From Marinobacter fonticola (GTDB lineage: Bacteria > Pseudomonadota > Gammaproteobacteria > Pseudomonadales > Oleiphilaceae): a stretch of 64,000 bases of DNA. The notes beneath the pieces were generated by a model, which worked only from the letters and a program-made list of their open reading frames with translations, was not told the origin of the DNA and did no database searches. The DNA lies in contig NZ_CP043042.1 in the NCBI RefSeq assembly GCF_008122265.1, forward strand, positions 930,001-994,000. The letters are read 5' to 3'. Positions 22,762 through 31,091 of the stretch are shown here, piece after piece (position 1 is the stretch's first letter; the number at the start of each line of letters is the position of its first letter). The position numbers and the translations under genes were made by a program.

Positions 22762-22825
22762 GGTCGGGCCTGGCCCGTCGGACAAGTAACTGGCCCGCTA
22801 CATGAGTAAAAGGGTGCAAGCACTT

Positions 22826-23938
22826 ATGGCACTGAACACGATCGAAGAGATTATCGAAGACATCCGCCAGGGCAAGATGGTGATCCTGATGGATGACGAA
22901 GATCGCGAGAACGAAGGCGATCTGGTCATGGCGGCAGAGTTCTGCACCCCGGAGGCGATCAACTTCATGGCGCGCTTCGGCCGCGGTCTGATTTGCATGC
23001 CGATGACGCCCCAGCGCTGCGAGCAGCTCGATCTGCCGCTGATGGTCCAGAAGAATGCGTCCGGCTTCGGTACCAAGTTCACGTTATCCATTGAGGCAGC
23101 CGAAGGGGTGACCACGGGTATATCCGCCGCCGACCGTGCGCGTACGGTACAGGCTGCTGTTGCCAAGAATGCGAAACCGTCCGATATCGTCCAGCCGGGC
23201 CATATCTTTCCGCTGATGAGCAACCCGGGTGGCGTTTTGAGTCGTGCCGGTCATACCGAAGCTTCATGCGACCTGGCGGCTCTGGCGGGTGCAGAGCCTG
23301 TGGGCGTGATCTGCGAGATCATGAACGAAGACGGCACCATGGCCCGTAGAGAGGATCTGGAGGTTTTCGCCAAGGCGCATGATCTCAAGATCGGCACCAT
23401 CGCCGATCTGATTCACTACCGTACACTGCACGAGCGCACGATCGAGTGTATCGAAGGCTACGATCTTGAAACCGAGCATGGCGTGTTCAAGTTGCATACC
23501 TATCGCGACACGATCCAGGGTGGCACTCATTTGGCTCTGACGATGGGAGAAATCCATAAGGACGACCCGCTTCTGGTGCGAGTGCATATCACTGACACGC
23601 TTCGGGACTTACTGGGCGCGCGCCGTTCAGGGTCGCATAGCTGGCCGCTGCACCATGCGCTGGAAAAGGTGGCCGAGGAAGGCCGGGGCGTTGTCGTGCT
23701 GCTCAACGGTCTCGAGGACAGTTACAACCTGGATGACCGTATTCACGAATTTTTCGAGCACAGCCGCCCTTCGATGACTAAAGGCGGGTCCGGCGTCTAC
23801 TTCACCGTGGGCACAGGGTCCCAAATCTTGCGGGACCTGGGTGTTGGCAAGATGCGTCTGCTGAGTGCACCGATTAAGTTCTCGGCCATTTCCGGCTTCG
23901 ATCTGGAAGTGGTCGAGTATCTGCCCTATAACCCTTAA
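22826..23938 (+). CDS. ribB: RibBX-type 3,4-dihydroxy-2-butanone 4-phosphate synthase with degenerate GTP cyclohydrolase II domain
   Basis: The N-terminal half (residues 1-200) is an intact DHBP synthase, making the four-carbon riboflavin precursor from ribulose 5-phosphate; it shows DDEDRENEGDLVMAAE and FPLMSNPGGVLSRAGHTEA. The C-terminal half (about 205-365) is RibA-like, but the zinc cysteines of the GxxxxSxRCDCG block are gone: the matching stretch reads DLLGARRSGSHSWPL. It is therefore probably not a cyclohydrolase. This fits the RibBX variant known in Shewanella and pseudomonads. I chose ATG 22826 (MALNTIEEI), which matches the family N-terminus and has AAGGG upstream; ATG 22802 is possible. 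Confidence 0.9.
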   Translation: MALNTIEEIIEDIRQGKMVILMDDEDRENEGDLVMAAEFCTPEAINFMARFGRGLICMPMTPQRCEQLDLPLMVQKNASGFGTKFTLSIEAAEGVTTGISAADRARTVQAAVAKNAKPSDIVQPGHIFPLMSNPGGVLSRAGHTEASCDLAALAGAEPVGVICEIMNEDGTMARREDLEVFAKAHDLKIGTIADLIHYRTLHERTIECIEGYDLETEHGVFKLHTYRDTIQGGTHLALTMGEIHKDDPLLVRVHITDTLRDLLGARRSGSHSWPLHHALEKVAEEGRGVVVLLNGLEDSYNLDDRIHEFFEHSRPSMTKGGSGVYFTVGTGSQILRDLGVGKMRLLSAPIKFSAISGFDLEVVEYLPYNP

Positions 23939-23983
23939 ATTATCCGGCGTCATTTGTGATGGCGCTGGGAACAGGAGTTTTAC

Positions 23984-24460
23984 ATGTCTGGAATCAAGAC
24001 GCTGGAAGGTGATTTTACCCAGTGCAGTGGGCGCTATGCCTTGGTCGTCGGCCGCTTCAACGCCTTTGTGGTGGACAGTCTGGTTGAAGGCGCCATCGAT
24101 ACGCTGCGCCGTCATGGTATTGCGGAAAGCGACATAACCCTGGTTCGTGTGCCTGGCGCCTTTGAGATGCCGCTGGCGGTCAAGCGGGTTGCAGAGAGCG
24201 GCAATTACGACGCCATTATCGCCTTAGGCGCGGTTATCCGTGGCGGAACCCCGCATTTCGAATACGTGGCGGGTGAAGCCGCGAGCGGTATCGGGGCGGT
24301 GAGCCTGGAAACCGACGTGCCGGTTGCCTTCGGTGTGCTAACCGTGGATTCTATCGAACAGGCCATCGAGCGTTCCGGCACCAAAGCCGGCAACAAGGGC
24401 GCCGAAGCCGCTGTGACAGCGCTGGAAATGGTCAGCCTGTTCAAGAAGATAGGTGAGTAA
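23984..24460 (+). CDS. ribH: Lumazine synthase (6,7-dimethyl-8-ribityllumazine synthase)
   Basis: RibH condenses the RibD-pathway pyrimidine with dihydroxybutanone phosphate to form lumazine. The 158-residue protein has the substrate motifs [40 protein letters not shown] and the late [27 protein letters not shown] lies ahead of the ATG. Its stop overlaps the nusB start as TAATG. Confidence 0.97.
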   Translation: MSGIKTLEGDFTQCSGRYALVVGRFNAFVVDSLVEGAIDTLRRHGIAESDITLVRVPGAFEMPLAVKRVAESGNYDAIIALGAVIRGGTPHFEYVAGEAASGIGAVSLETDVPVAFGVLTVDSIEQAIERSGTKAGNKGAEAAVTALEMVSLFKKIGE

Positions 24461-24936
24461 TGAGCGACCAGGAAACGACCGCGCCCGAAGCCTCCGGCAG
24501 TGGCGCCCCCAAAGCCGGGGAACGTCGTCGCGCCCGCGTGCTGGCCATGCAGGCGCTTTATCATCGTCACTATTCCAAGAGCACGGTCAGCAATATCGAA
24601 GCCGAGTTCATGGTGGACAACGACATGTCCAAAATTGACTCAGCTTACTTTCGTGATCTCCTGCGCGGCGTTCATCGGGAGCAAGCGGATCTCGACAAGA
24701 CGCTCGAGCCCTACCTCGACCGTCCCCTGCATGAAGTTGACCCGATCGAGCTGGCCATCGTGCGCCTGGGAACCTACGAGCTCAAGCACCGCATTGACGT
24801 GCCTTACCGTGTGGTGATCAACGAGGGTATCGAGCTTGCCAAGCGTTTTGGCGGCACCGAGGGGCATCGGTTCGTTAACAGCGTCCTGGACAAGCTTAGT
24901 CGTCGCCTGCGACTGGCGGAAACCCGGCCTCGCTAA
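24460..24936 (+). CDS. nusB: NusB, transcription antitermination factor
   Basis: NusB binds boxA RNA with NusE (S10) and takes part in rRNA antitermination. The 158-residue, all-alpha protein has the family segments RRRARVLAMQALYHRHYS, LEPYLDRPLHEVDPIELAIVRLGTYEL and VINEGIELAKRFGGTEGHRFVNSVLD. The short polar N-terminus (about 1-20) is a normal variable region. It is translationally coupled to ribH. Confidence 0.96.
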   Translation: MSDQETTAPEASGSGAPKAGERRRARVLAMQALYHRHYSKSTVSNIEAEFMVDNDMSKIDSAYFRDLLRGVHREQADLDKTLEPYLDRPLHEVDPIELAIVRLGTYELKHRIDVPYRVVINEGIELAKRFGGTEGHRFVNSVLDKLSRRLRLAETRPR

Positions 24937-24939
24937 ACC

Positions 24940-25887
24940 ATGATGGGTGAGTTCGAGCTGATCCAACAGATCTTTGAGCCGATTGCAAAGTCGACGCAAC
25001 GGCCGGATCTGGTCTTCGCGATCGGCGACGACTGCGCGATTCAGCGGATACCCGCGGGCCACGAACTGGTTTTTTCAGTGGACACACTGGTCGAAGGTGT
25101 CCATTTCCCCCATGACTACATGCCTGAACATTTAGCGACGCGAGCGCTGGCCGTAGCCGTCAGCGACTTGGCTGCCATGGGGGCCGATCCGGTTTGCTAT
25201 ACGTTGGCGCTGACGCTTCCCTCGGCCGACCGAGCTTGGCTGGAGGCGTTCGGCCAGGCGTTGGCGAGAGCCAGCCAAGCCTTCGGTATTGCCCTTGCGG
25301 GCGGCGACACCACGCGGGGGCCATTGACGCTCACTGTGCAGGTTCACGGTACCGTACCTGAGGGTGCGGCCTTACGGCGCAATGGCGCTAAACCGGGGGA
25401 TCGCGTGGTCGTTTCAGGGACGTTAGGCGAAGCGGCAGAGGCGCTGAACTGGCTGGACGCAGCGTCTCCACGCGAGTCCGTGGCGACTTTGCTTGACCGT
25501 TACCATCGCCCCCAGCCCCAGTTGCAGCTCGGCCGTTATCTTCGTGGGCGGGCCAGCGCCGCGATCGATATTTCCGACGGCCTGATTTCCGATTTGCGGC
25601 ATATTATGCGGGCATCCGGGGTGGGCGCCGAAATCGACGCTTCAGCCCTTCCGCTTTCCCGGGCGCTACAGGCAGTGGCTGGTGAGAAAGGGCCCCAACT
25701 GGCCCTGGAAGGCGGAGACGACTATGAGCTTTGCTTCACCGTCCCACCTGAGCGCTGGCCTGAAGTGCAGCGGGACGCCCCTGAACAACTTACGGTCATT
25801 GGCGAGATCACTGAAGTCGAGGGGTTGGTGCTTTGTAATGCCAGCGGTATCGCAGGTAACTTGGTGGGCTACGATCATTTCCGTTAG
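24940..25887 (+). CDS. thiL: Thiamine-monophosphate kinase
   Basis: ThiL phosphorylates thiamine monophosphate to the active diphosphate. The 315-residue protein belongs to the PurM/ThiL superfamily. Motifs include the N-terminal GDDCAI, SVDTLVEGVHF, ALAVAVSDLAAMGADP, the GGDTTRGP loop and the later AAIDISDGLISDL and LEGGDDYELCFT. It starts three bases after the nusB stop. In relatives pgpA follows directly; here it does not. Confidence 0.96.
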   Translation: MMGEFELIQQIFEPIAKSTQRPDLVFAIGDDCAIQRIPAGHELVFSVDTLVEGVHFPHDYMPEHLATRALAVAVSDLAAMGADPVCYTLALTLPSADRAWLEAFGQALARASQAFGIALAGGDTTRGPLTLTVQVHGTVPEGAALRRNGAKPGDRVVVSGTLGEAAEALNWLDAASPRESVATLLDRYHRPQPQLQLGRYLRGRASAAIDISDGLISDLRHIMRASGVGAEIDASALPLSRALQAVAGEKGPQLALEGGDDYELCFTVPPERWPEVQRDAPEQLTVIGEITEVEGLVLCNASGIAGNLVGYDHFR

Positions 25888-25960
25888 GGTTTGTTGCGTC
25901 GCTAACAAAAAAACCGTCCTAAGCCACCTATTGGCTATCGGCGCGCGTGAATTGCAGCGG

Positions 25961-26164
25961 TTAGTGAAACGCGACGTCGTCGGGCATCAATTTAATAACA
26001 TGGAGGAAGCGCTTAAGACCAATCTCGGCGCGATCTCTCGAAGCGAACGGCCCGCTATCGAATCCTTCCCTTGTCGTGAAATACCATTTGCTCCCGACGC
26101 AGAAAAAACGGCTGCAGCGGAAAGGAATCGGTCCGGCCTCTCCGTCTCTATGCTTGGTATTCAT
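25961..26164 (-). CDS. Small DUF6316-like protein of unknown function
   Basis: This 67-residue protein has the pattern FRCSRFFCVGSKWYFTTREG followed by GPFASRDRAEIGL. That resembles the small DUF6316 family of Pseudomonas and relatives (RFF..n..WYF.TREG...GPF.s...A..gL). The start is supported by AGGAG eight bases upstream on the minus strand, and the reading frame is clean. Function is unknown; the conserved aromatic core suggests a compact beta domain, possibly nucleotide or protein binding. It lies antisense to its surroundings, downstream of thiL and convergent with it. Family recognition is from memory of the pattern and should be treated as probable. Confidence 0.7.
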   Translation of the reverse strand: MNTKHRDGEAGPIPFRCSRFFCVGSKWYFTTREGFDSGPFASRDRAEIGLKRFLHVIKLMPDDVAFH

Positions 26165-26499
26165 AACGTTGCTCCTGTGCCTCGCCTATAGTTATCACTT
26201 CTTCGGACGTACCGTCATGTGTTTCGGATGCCGATGGCTTGAATTTAATCTATACACGCCGGAATTCAACGTTCGGCCACCTGATATTCGATGGTCTGAT
26301 AGCGGTGATTTGATAGTAGTGAACTAATAGGGCGGTGAACTAATAGAGGGCCGGTAGGAGTCACTTTTCGACACTTGAAAGTGCGTCCCCGACTGGGTCA
26401 GTCTTGCGCTAGCCTCGGGCAATCGTCAAAATGCCGATTCGGTCGCGGAACCCGCCGCGGGCCGCCTTCTGCTCACAGAAATATCGTCGCGAGGTTTTC
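26165..26499. other. Divergent intergenic region, DUF6316-like gene to DUF2057 lipoprotein gene
   Basis: About 335 bases. It contains a direct repeat of GTGAACTAATAG (listed separately) and a 22-base inverted repeat with arms CACTTT and AAAGTG at 26362-26383. A plus-strand frame from GTG 26076 reaches to 26327 and encodes a hydrophobic segment. It runs antisense to the DUF6316-like gene and has no ribosome-binding site, so I do not call it a gene. Confidence 0.4.
26319..26346 (+). repeat. Direct repeat GTGAACTAATAG, two copies 16 bases apart
   Basis: Identical 12-mers at 26319-26330 and 26335-26346 lie in the divergent intergenic region ahead of the DUF2057 lipoprotein gene. They could be a paired regulator site or a slippage product. 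Confidence 0.6.
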
Positions 26500-27237
26500 A
26501 TGTCATCAGGTCTTAACGGACAGGGGCTTACGAGCCGTCTGAAACTGCTTTTTGTGCTGTCTGTCGCTGTGGTGCTCGCAGGCTGTGGCACAGCGCTCAA
26601 GAACGTTCAGACCTGGGAAGGGCCTTCAGCTGAACGAAGCCAGATCGCCATTCTGGAAAAGCCGGGATCGGTGAAAGTTCTGTCCGTTAATGGCGAGGAC
26701 ATGAGCAACTTCCTGATGGACGATATCGAGCTGAATTACGAGCTATTACCGGGGGAAAACACGGTGGTATTCACCCACAAGACCATTTGGGCTAAAAAAA
26801 CGGTCGTTGATAACGGCGAGTCCAAAGTGCACGTGGTGGAGACGGAGCCTCAGCAGGTGGTTATCAATGCGCAGGCTGGTGAAACCTATTCTTTTGTGCT
26901 GCCTGAGCCGGCGGGGCAGCGTGAAGCCGAGAGCATTGCCAAGAATTTTCAGGCCACGATTGTAAACAGCCAGAGTCGCCAGGTGGCCCAGTCCACGGAC
27001 TCCGTAGTCCCGAAGCAACAATTGCCGACATTGAATGCGGCTAGTGAGCAAGCGGCTCCCGCTCAAGCGCAGGCCGCTGCGCCCGCGGCCACCGGCGCTG
27101 CGGGTGGTATCGCAGCCTCTCAGGGTGCCGCGCCGTCTGCGGCTAATAACCTGCCGACGCTGGAAGGGTTGAAGGTGTTGTGGGAACGCGCCAGTGCCGA
27201 AGAGAAGAAAAACTTCCTGCGCTGGGCCTTCCAGTAG
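26500..27237 (+). CDS. DUF2057 (YccT-like) lipoprotein
   Basis: This 245-residue protein has a signal peptide with lipobox VLAGC (Cys at about residue 28). The body (about 40-160) carries the DUF2057 pattern IAILEKPGSVKVLSVNGEDM...LLPGENTVVF and the family's C-terminal signature LEGLKVLWERASAEEKKNF followed by LRWAFQ. A Gln/Ala-rich linker (about 180-225) separates the two. E. coli YccT/CsgI of this family affects curli formation, but here no function can be inferred beyond an envelope lipoprotein. GAGG five bases ahead supports ATG 26500; the frame extends upstream to 26431 without sense. Confidence 0.8.
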   Translation: MSSGLNGQGLTSRLKLLFVLSVAVVLAGCGTALKNVQTWEGPSAERSQIAILEKPGSVKVLSVNGEDMSNFLMDDIELNYELLPGENTVVFTHKTIWAKKTVVDNGESKVHVVETEPQQVVINAQAGETYSFVLPEPAGQREAESIAKNFQATIVNSQSRQVAQSTDSVVPKQQLPTLNAASEQAAPAQAQAAAPAATGAAGGIAASQGAAPSAANNLPTLEGLKVLWERASAEEKKNFLRWAFQ

Positions 27238-27258
27238 GCCAGTAGGATTCTCATTTTG

Positions 27259-27286
27259 AGGGGCAGTCGTTGCTGCCCCTTTATGT
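27259..27286 (+). terminator. Terminator after the DUF2057 lipoprotein gene
   Basis: An eight-pair stem (AGGGGCAG/CTGCCCCT) with a six-base loop is followed by TTTATG. The T tract is short. It lies between the converging lipoprotein and acyltransferase genes and may serve both. Confidence 0.65.
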
Positions 27287-27303
27287 TTCCGATTTACCCC
27301 GAG

Positions 27304-28842
27304 CTACCGCTTAAAACGTCCTACCGATTTTCGTATCACGCCTTCCATTACACTCAATGCGTCATCCAGCAAGGTTGAGCCGTGTCCGTTAGGTTCCATC
27401 TGTTCGGATGTCTCCATCGGAAGCTTGGCCGCGGCGGCCTCTATGCTGTCGAGGCTGGGTTCAACCAGCTCTATCAAACGATGTCCGTCGGGCACTACAT
27501 CCGGACAAAGGGTAAAATTCAGGGTTAACTGGCCTTCATAGCTCACGGCCACAATGACCAGGCCCATGCTGTCGAACAACGGCGCGGTATTGTACTGATG
27601 GGTCAGCTTGGCTCCCTGTAAATAAAGCGGCACCTGCGGCCCGGGCACGTTCGTGATGGGAACGTTGAAAACCGGCTGGTAGCGTTGGGCCAGCTGCAGC
27701 TCGGTGTAAAGGCGCGCGGATAGAGCAAGCATGGTGGAGGGCACCAGCTCGGTCAGCCGATCGGCGGCAATGGCTTCCTGGTAGGGTTCGGATGCCACGG
27801 CATTCCAGTGAATCCTACGGATGCGGGTAGCCGGACAGGTTTCATTCGTGGCCAGATCCAGCAGCATGGCCGACATCTGGTTGCCGGTCGGCCGGCGCAG
27901 GCTTTTCGAACGCACCGAGACCGGCGTCATCGCCACTAGCGAACGCTGCAGCTCGACATTGTTTTCCACCAGGTAACGCCGCAGAATTTCCGCGCACAGA
28001 CCTAATACCACGTCATTGAGGGTGACGTCGCCGATACTGGCCTTGATTGCCTTGAGTCGGGACAGCGGCATGCTCTTGCCCAGGACGCGGCGATTAGCGG
28101 TGATTTGGCGGTTGAAAGGGCTATGGGGGGCGGAAAAAAGCGGCAGTGGCAAGGGGAGCTTGCGTAGCTGTTTCTGGATCACGCCCCGTGTGGTGGCTTC
28201 GATAGCCGTCGAGGCCAAAGACGCGAAACGGAATGGCTTGCGGATCAGGTTGGCTCCCACATGCAATAGTGCCCGCTCATCGGTAGGCGCTGGTCGGGGG
28301 CGCCAGGGTTGGGGGGATTTGATCGGGTCCGGATGGGGGCTGTATTCCAGCAGCTTGCCCATGATTTCTTCGCCACTGAACGCGTCGATGGCGGCGTGAT
28401 GCAGGCGCACGATCAGCGCAAATCCCTGACCTTCGTCCGGGGCGCGATTCTCTGCGCTGGTGTTTAGTCCATCGACGAAAGTGATATGCCATAGGGGGCG
28501 ATCGCGCTTGAGCGGCTCTTGCAAGATGCGCGACGCCAGCGCCATGAGGCTGTCTGCATCGTTGCGCGCCCCCATTTTTACGTAGGCCAGGTGGCGTTCG
28601 ATACTGAAGTTGGCATCATCGACCCAATAAGGGGCACCCAACCGAAGTGGCACCTGCTGCAGTTTTTCCCGAAAGAACGGAACCACATGAAGGCGGCTTT
28701 GCAGATAGGCGACGAAGGTGCTGAACGAAAGGGGAGTCCGGCACTCCTGGCCATCGAAAATGTATATGCCGCCGATATGCATCGGGGCGGTGTCGGATTC
28801 CAGATAGAGAAAAGAGGCATCCAGTTCGGACAGCTGCCGCAT
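27304..28842 (-). CDS. Wax ester synthase/diacylglycerol acyltransferase (WS/DGAT)
   Basis: WS/DGAT enzymes join acyl-CoA to fatty alcohols or diacylglycerol, making wax esters or triacylglycerols as storage lipid. The 512-residue protein has the N-terminal LSELDASFLYLES, RDRPLWHITFVDGL (PLW motif at 116-118), the catalytic histidine motif at 148-154, the LNDVVLGLCAE block near 280 and NVPGP with PLYLQGA in the second half. The catalytic motif reads HHAAIDA rather than HHxxxDG, so the final Gly is Ala. Both histidines and the Asp are kept, so activity is likely. Marinobacter genomes often carry several such paralogues. The gene is monocistronic. Confidence 0.92.
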   Translation of the reverse strand: MRQLSELDASFLYLESDTAPMHIGGIYIFDGQECRTPLSFSTFVAYLQSRLHVVPFFREKLQQVPLRLGAPYWVDDANFSIERHLAYVKMGARNDADSLMALASRILQEPLKRDRPLWHITFVDGLNTSAENRAPDEGQGFALIVRLHHAAIDAFSGEEIMGKLLEYSPHPDPIKSPQPWRPRPAPTDERALLHVGANLIRKPFRFASLASTAIEATTRGVIQKQLRKLPLPLPLFSAPHSPFNRQITANRRVLGKSMPLSRLKAIKASIGDVTLNDVVLGLCAEILRRYLVENNVELQRSLVAMTPVSVRSKSLRRPTGNQMSAMLLDLATNETCPATRIRRIHWNAVASEPYQEAIAADRLTELVPSTMLALSARLYTELQLAQRYQPVFNVPITNVPGPQVPLYLQGAKLTHQYNTAPLFDSMGLVIVAVSYEGQLTLNFTLCPDVVPDGHRLIELVEPSLDSIEAAAAKLPMETSEQMEPNGHGSTLLDDALSVMEGVIRKSVGRFKR

Positions 28843-28991
28843 GAATCACTCCCTGCATTAACGGCCGGGTCATCATTGAGAGTAGGGGTCGTAATTGAAA
28901 GTAGTAGCCGGCGCCATTTTGCGCCCCCTGTGCCGAGTCGTCGAGTGTCATTACAGGCTTTTTTGGCGTTACAGGTCAGACGGGGGCAAAG

Positions 28992-29933
28992 CTAACGGCT
29001 GAGCGGGTCGATCCAGCGGCTAAACTGATGGGGTTCCGACAGTTTATCCCAGAACCATCGGAGCGCGTTGCCCTGGCAGGCATGGTCGTCTCCCTGGCTT
29101 TCATGGTGTCGCACCAGGTGCAGAACCACCGGTTGTCGAACCGCCTCCACGTCAAGTCCGACCAGCGTACCGTTGGCAAGGCGTTCTCGAATTCGTGGCT
29201 CGGGTAGCCAGCCTACCCCTAGCCCGGCGGCCTGGGCACTGATTTTCTGGTCGATGTTGGTAACCGTGATTGTCCGCTGACGTGAAAAAATGCCTGCCGT
29301 CGCGGGCTGCATATGACGGGCGCTATCCGCAGCGACGATGGCTGGGTAGCGGGCCAGGGTGTCTTCGGGAATAACGCCCGTTTCATGGCACAGGGGATGG
29401 TTCGGCGCAACCGCATAAACAAAGGGAACCTGGCCTAGAATGCGGGTGGCGAAAGGCCCTGCAGGACGGCTGAGCGAATCGGCGCCGAATACGAGATCTA
29501 CCCGCCGGCACTGCAGTGCATCCCAGGCCCCGGCGAAGACTTCCTCCACTAACTGAATTTCCACGGGCACATCCAAAGCCTGGAAAGCACGAATGGCCGG
29601 AAACAGGGCGTCCATGGGCAGTAGCGTATTGACGGCGATCTTGATGCGAGTTTCCCAGCCCTGGGCAACTTGCTTGGTGGCGTGAGCTAGGGCGTCCGTA
29701 GCATCCAGGAGGGCGCGGCCCTCGTTGAGCAGGTAGAGCCCGGCCGGGGTCAGCTTGGCCCGATGCCCGGAACGGTCAAAAATGTCGATACCCAGGTCAT
29801 CCTCGAGTTTTTGCACGGTGTAGCTGATGGCCGAGGGTACACGAAACAGTTCTGCTGCGGCGCCAGCGAAACTGCCTCTACGGTCAATAGCATCAAGGAC
29901 TTTGAGAGCATCAATGGTGATTGCGTTATGCAT
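28992..29933 (-). CDS. LysR-family transcriptional regulator
   Basis: This 313-residue protein has an N-terminal winged helix-turn-helix (about 7-66: LKVLDAIDRRGSFAGAAAEL through KLEDDLGIDIFDRSG). A two-lobed effector-binding domain covers about 90-300. It is divergent from the glutathionyl-hydroquinone reductase gene, so regulation of that gene, possibly in response to a quinone, is a reasonable inference. The effector cannot be read from sequence. The start ATG at 29933 is internal to a hydrophilic N-terminus typical for the family. Confidence 0.92.
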   Translation of the reverse strand: MHNAITIDALKVLDAIDRRGSFAGAAAELFRVPSAISYTVQKLEDDLGIDIFDRSGHRAKLTPAGLYLLNEGRALLDATDALAHATKQVAQGWETRIKIAVNTLLPMDALFPAIRAFQALDVPVEIQLVEEVFAGAWDALQCRRVDLVFGADSLSRPAGPFATRILGQVPFVYAVAPNHPLCHETGVIPEDTLARYPAIVAADSARHMQPATAGIFSRQRTITVTNIDQKISAQAAGLGVGWLPEPRIRERLANGTLVGLDVEAVRQPVVLHLVRHHESQGDDHACQGNALRWFWDKLSEPHQFSRWIDPLSR

Positions 29934-29934
29934 G

Positions 29935-29949
29935 TTCAGTCATTCTGAA
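29935..29949. promoter_or_regulatory. Candidate LysR-type operator (T-N11-A palindrome)
   Basis: TTCAG-TCATT-CTGAA is a perfect dyad holding the T-N11-A core of LysR-type boxes. It sits immediately ahead of the lysR start codon in the region divergent to the reductase gene, suiting autoregulation. Its overlap with the lysR ribosome-binding region is unusual. Confidence 0.35.
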
Positions 29950-30082
29950 TAAGTTGGCCAGAAATCATCGTTTGAGTGGACGACAGTGTAATCGTAGTCT
30001 CAATGCATGCTCCAGTCGGTCTTATGTTTTAACGTCGACCGAATTGAGCCCACTCTACACCCCGATTATCAAGGAGATCTCC

Positions 30083-31087
30083 ATGGGATTGCTGGTTGAT
30101 GGGAAGTGGCAGGATAAGTGGTACGACACCGACAAGTCTGGCGGTAAATTCGAGCGTGAAAAATCCCGGTTTCGCAATTGGGTGACGGCTGACGGTTCGC
30201 CCGGCCCGTCAGGCAGGGGGGGATTCGCTGGCGAATCGGGCCGCTATCACCTATACGTTTCCATGGCTTGTCCCTGGGCTCATCGCACGCTTGTCTTCCG
30301 TGCGCTGAAGGGGCTTGAGCCGCACATCTCGGTCTCTGTCGTGCACCCGCACATGCTCGAGAATGGTTGGGAGTTCAGGCCGGACGATCCTGTCCATCGG
30401 GACCACATTAACGGAAAGCAGTTCCTGCATCAGGTTTATACCCAGGTTGCTCCCGATTATACCGGGCGGGTGACGGTACCTGTGTTATGGGATCGCCAAA
30501 CTGGCGAAATTGTCAGCAATGAGTCGGCCGAAATCATCCGCATGTTCAACGATGCGTTCGATCATCTCGAGGGGGTTAGGGGCGATATCGATTTCTACCC
30601 CGATACGCTGCGCGCCGATATTGAAGCCGTTAATGAGCGGGTCTATCGCTCCGTCAATAACGGTGTTTATAAGGCGGGCTTCGCAACGGCTCAGGCTGCT
30701 TATGAAGAAGCCTACCGTGCGCTGTTCGACTCGCTGGACTGGCTGGACGAGCGCCTCGCCGGGCAGCGCTACCTGGTGGGAAATGTTTTAACTGAAGCCG
30801 ACTGGCGCCTGTTCACGACGCTGGTACGCTTCGACGCGGTGTATTATTCCCACTTCAAGTGCAATCGCCAGCAATTGGCCAGCTTCGCCAATCTGTCCGG
30901 GTATCTGCGCGATCTTTATCAGGTGCCGGGCGTGGCGGAAACAGTCGATATCGAGCAGATCAAATCGCACTACTACGTTAGTCAGCGTACCGTTAACCCC
31001 ACCCAGATCGTCCCGGTCGGCCCGGCGCTGGATCTGGATGCGCCCCATGGTCGCGATTCTATGGGGCCGGCCTTCGGTAGGGGGTGA
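30083..31087 (+). CDS. yqjG: Glutathionyl-hydroquinone reductase (YqjG/Xi-class GST)
   Basis: Xi-class glutathione transferases reduce glutathionyl-hydroquinones with glutathione. The 334-residue protein shows the signature N-terminus MGLLVDGKWQDKWYDT, the catalytic Cys63 in SMACPWAHRT, the VPVLWDRQTGEIVSNESAEI glutathione-site block and the all-helical C-terminal domain with EADWRLFTTLVRFDAVYY. AAGGAG directly ahead of ATG 30083 fixes the start; the frame is open farther upstream but unsupported. It is divergent from a LysR gene and ends four bases from the converging ispB. Confidence 0.95.
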   Translation: MGLLVDGKWQDKWYDTDKSGGKFEREKSRFRNWVTADGSPGPSGRGGFAGESGRYHLYVSMACPWAHRTLVFRALKGLEPHISVSVVHPHMLENGWEFRPDDPVHRDHINGKQFLHQVYTQVAPDYTGRVTVPVLWDRQTGEIVSNESAEIIRMFNDAFDHLEGVRGDIDFYPDTLRADIEAVNERVYRSVNNGVYKAGFATAQAAYEEAYRALFDSLDWLDERLAGQRYLVGNVLTEADWRLFTTLVRFDAVYYSHFKCNRQQLASFANLSGYLRDLYQVPGVAETVDIEQIKSHYYVSQRTVNPTQIVPVGPALDLDAPHGRDSMGPAFGRG

Positions 31088-31091
31088 GCGG

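Noticed and set aside
26076..26327. Possible small membrane protein from GTG 26076
   Set aside because: No ribosome-binding site, antisense to the better supported DUF6316-like gene, and no family resemblance.
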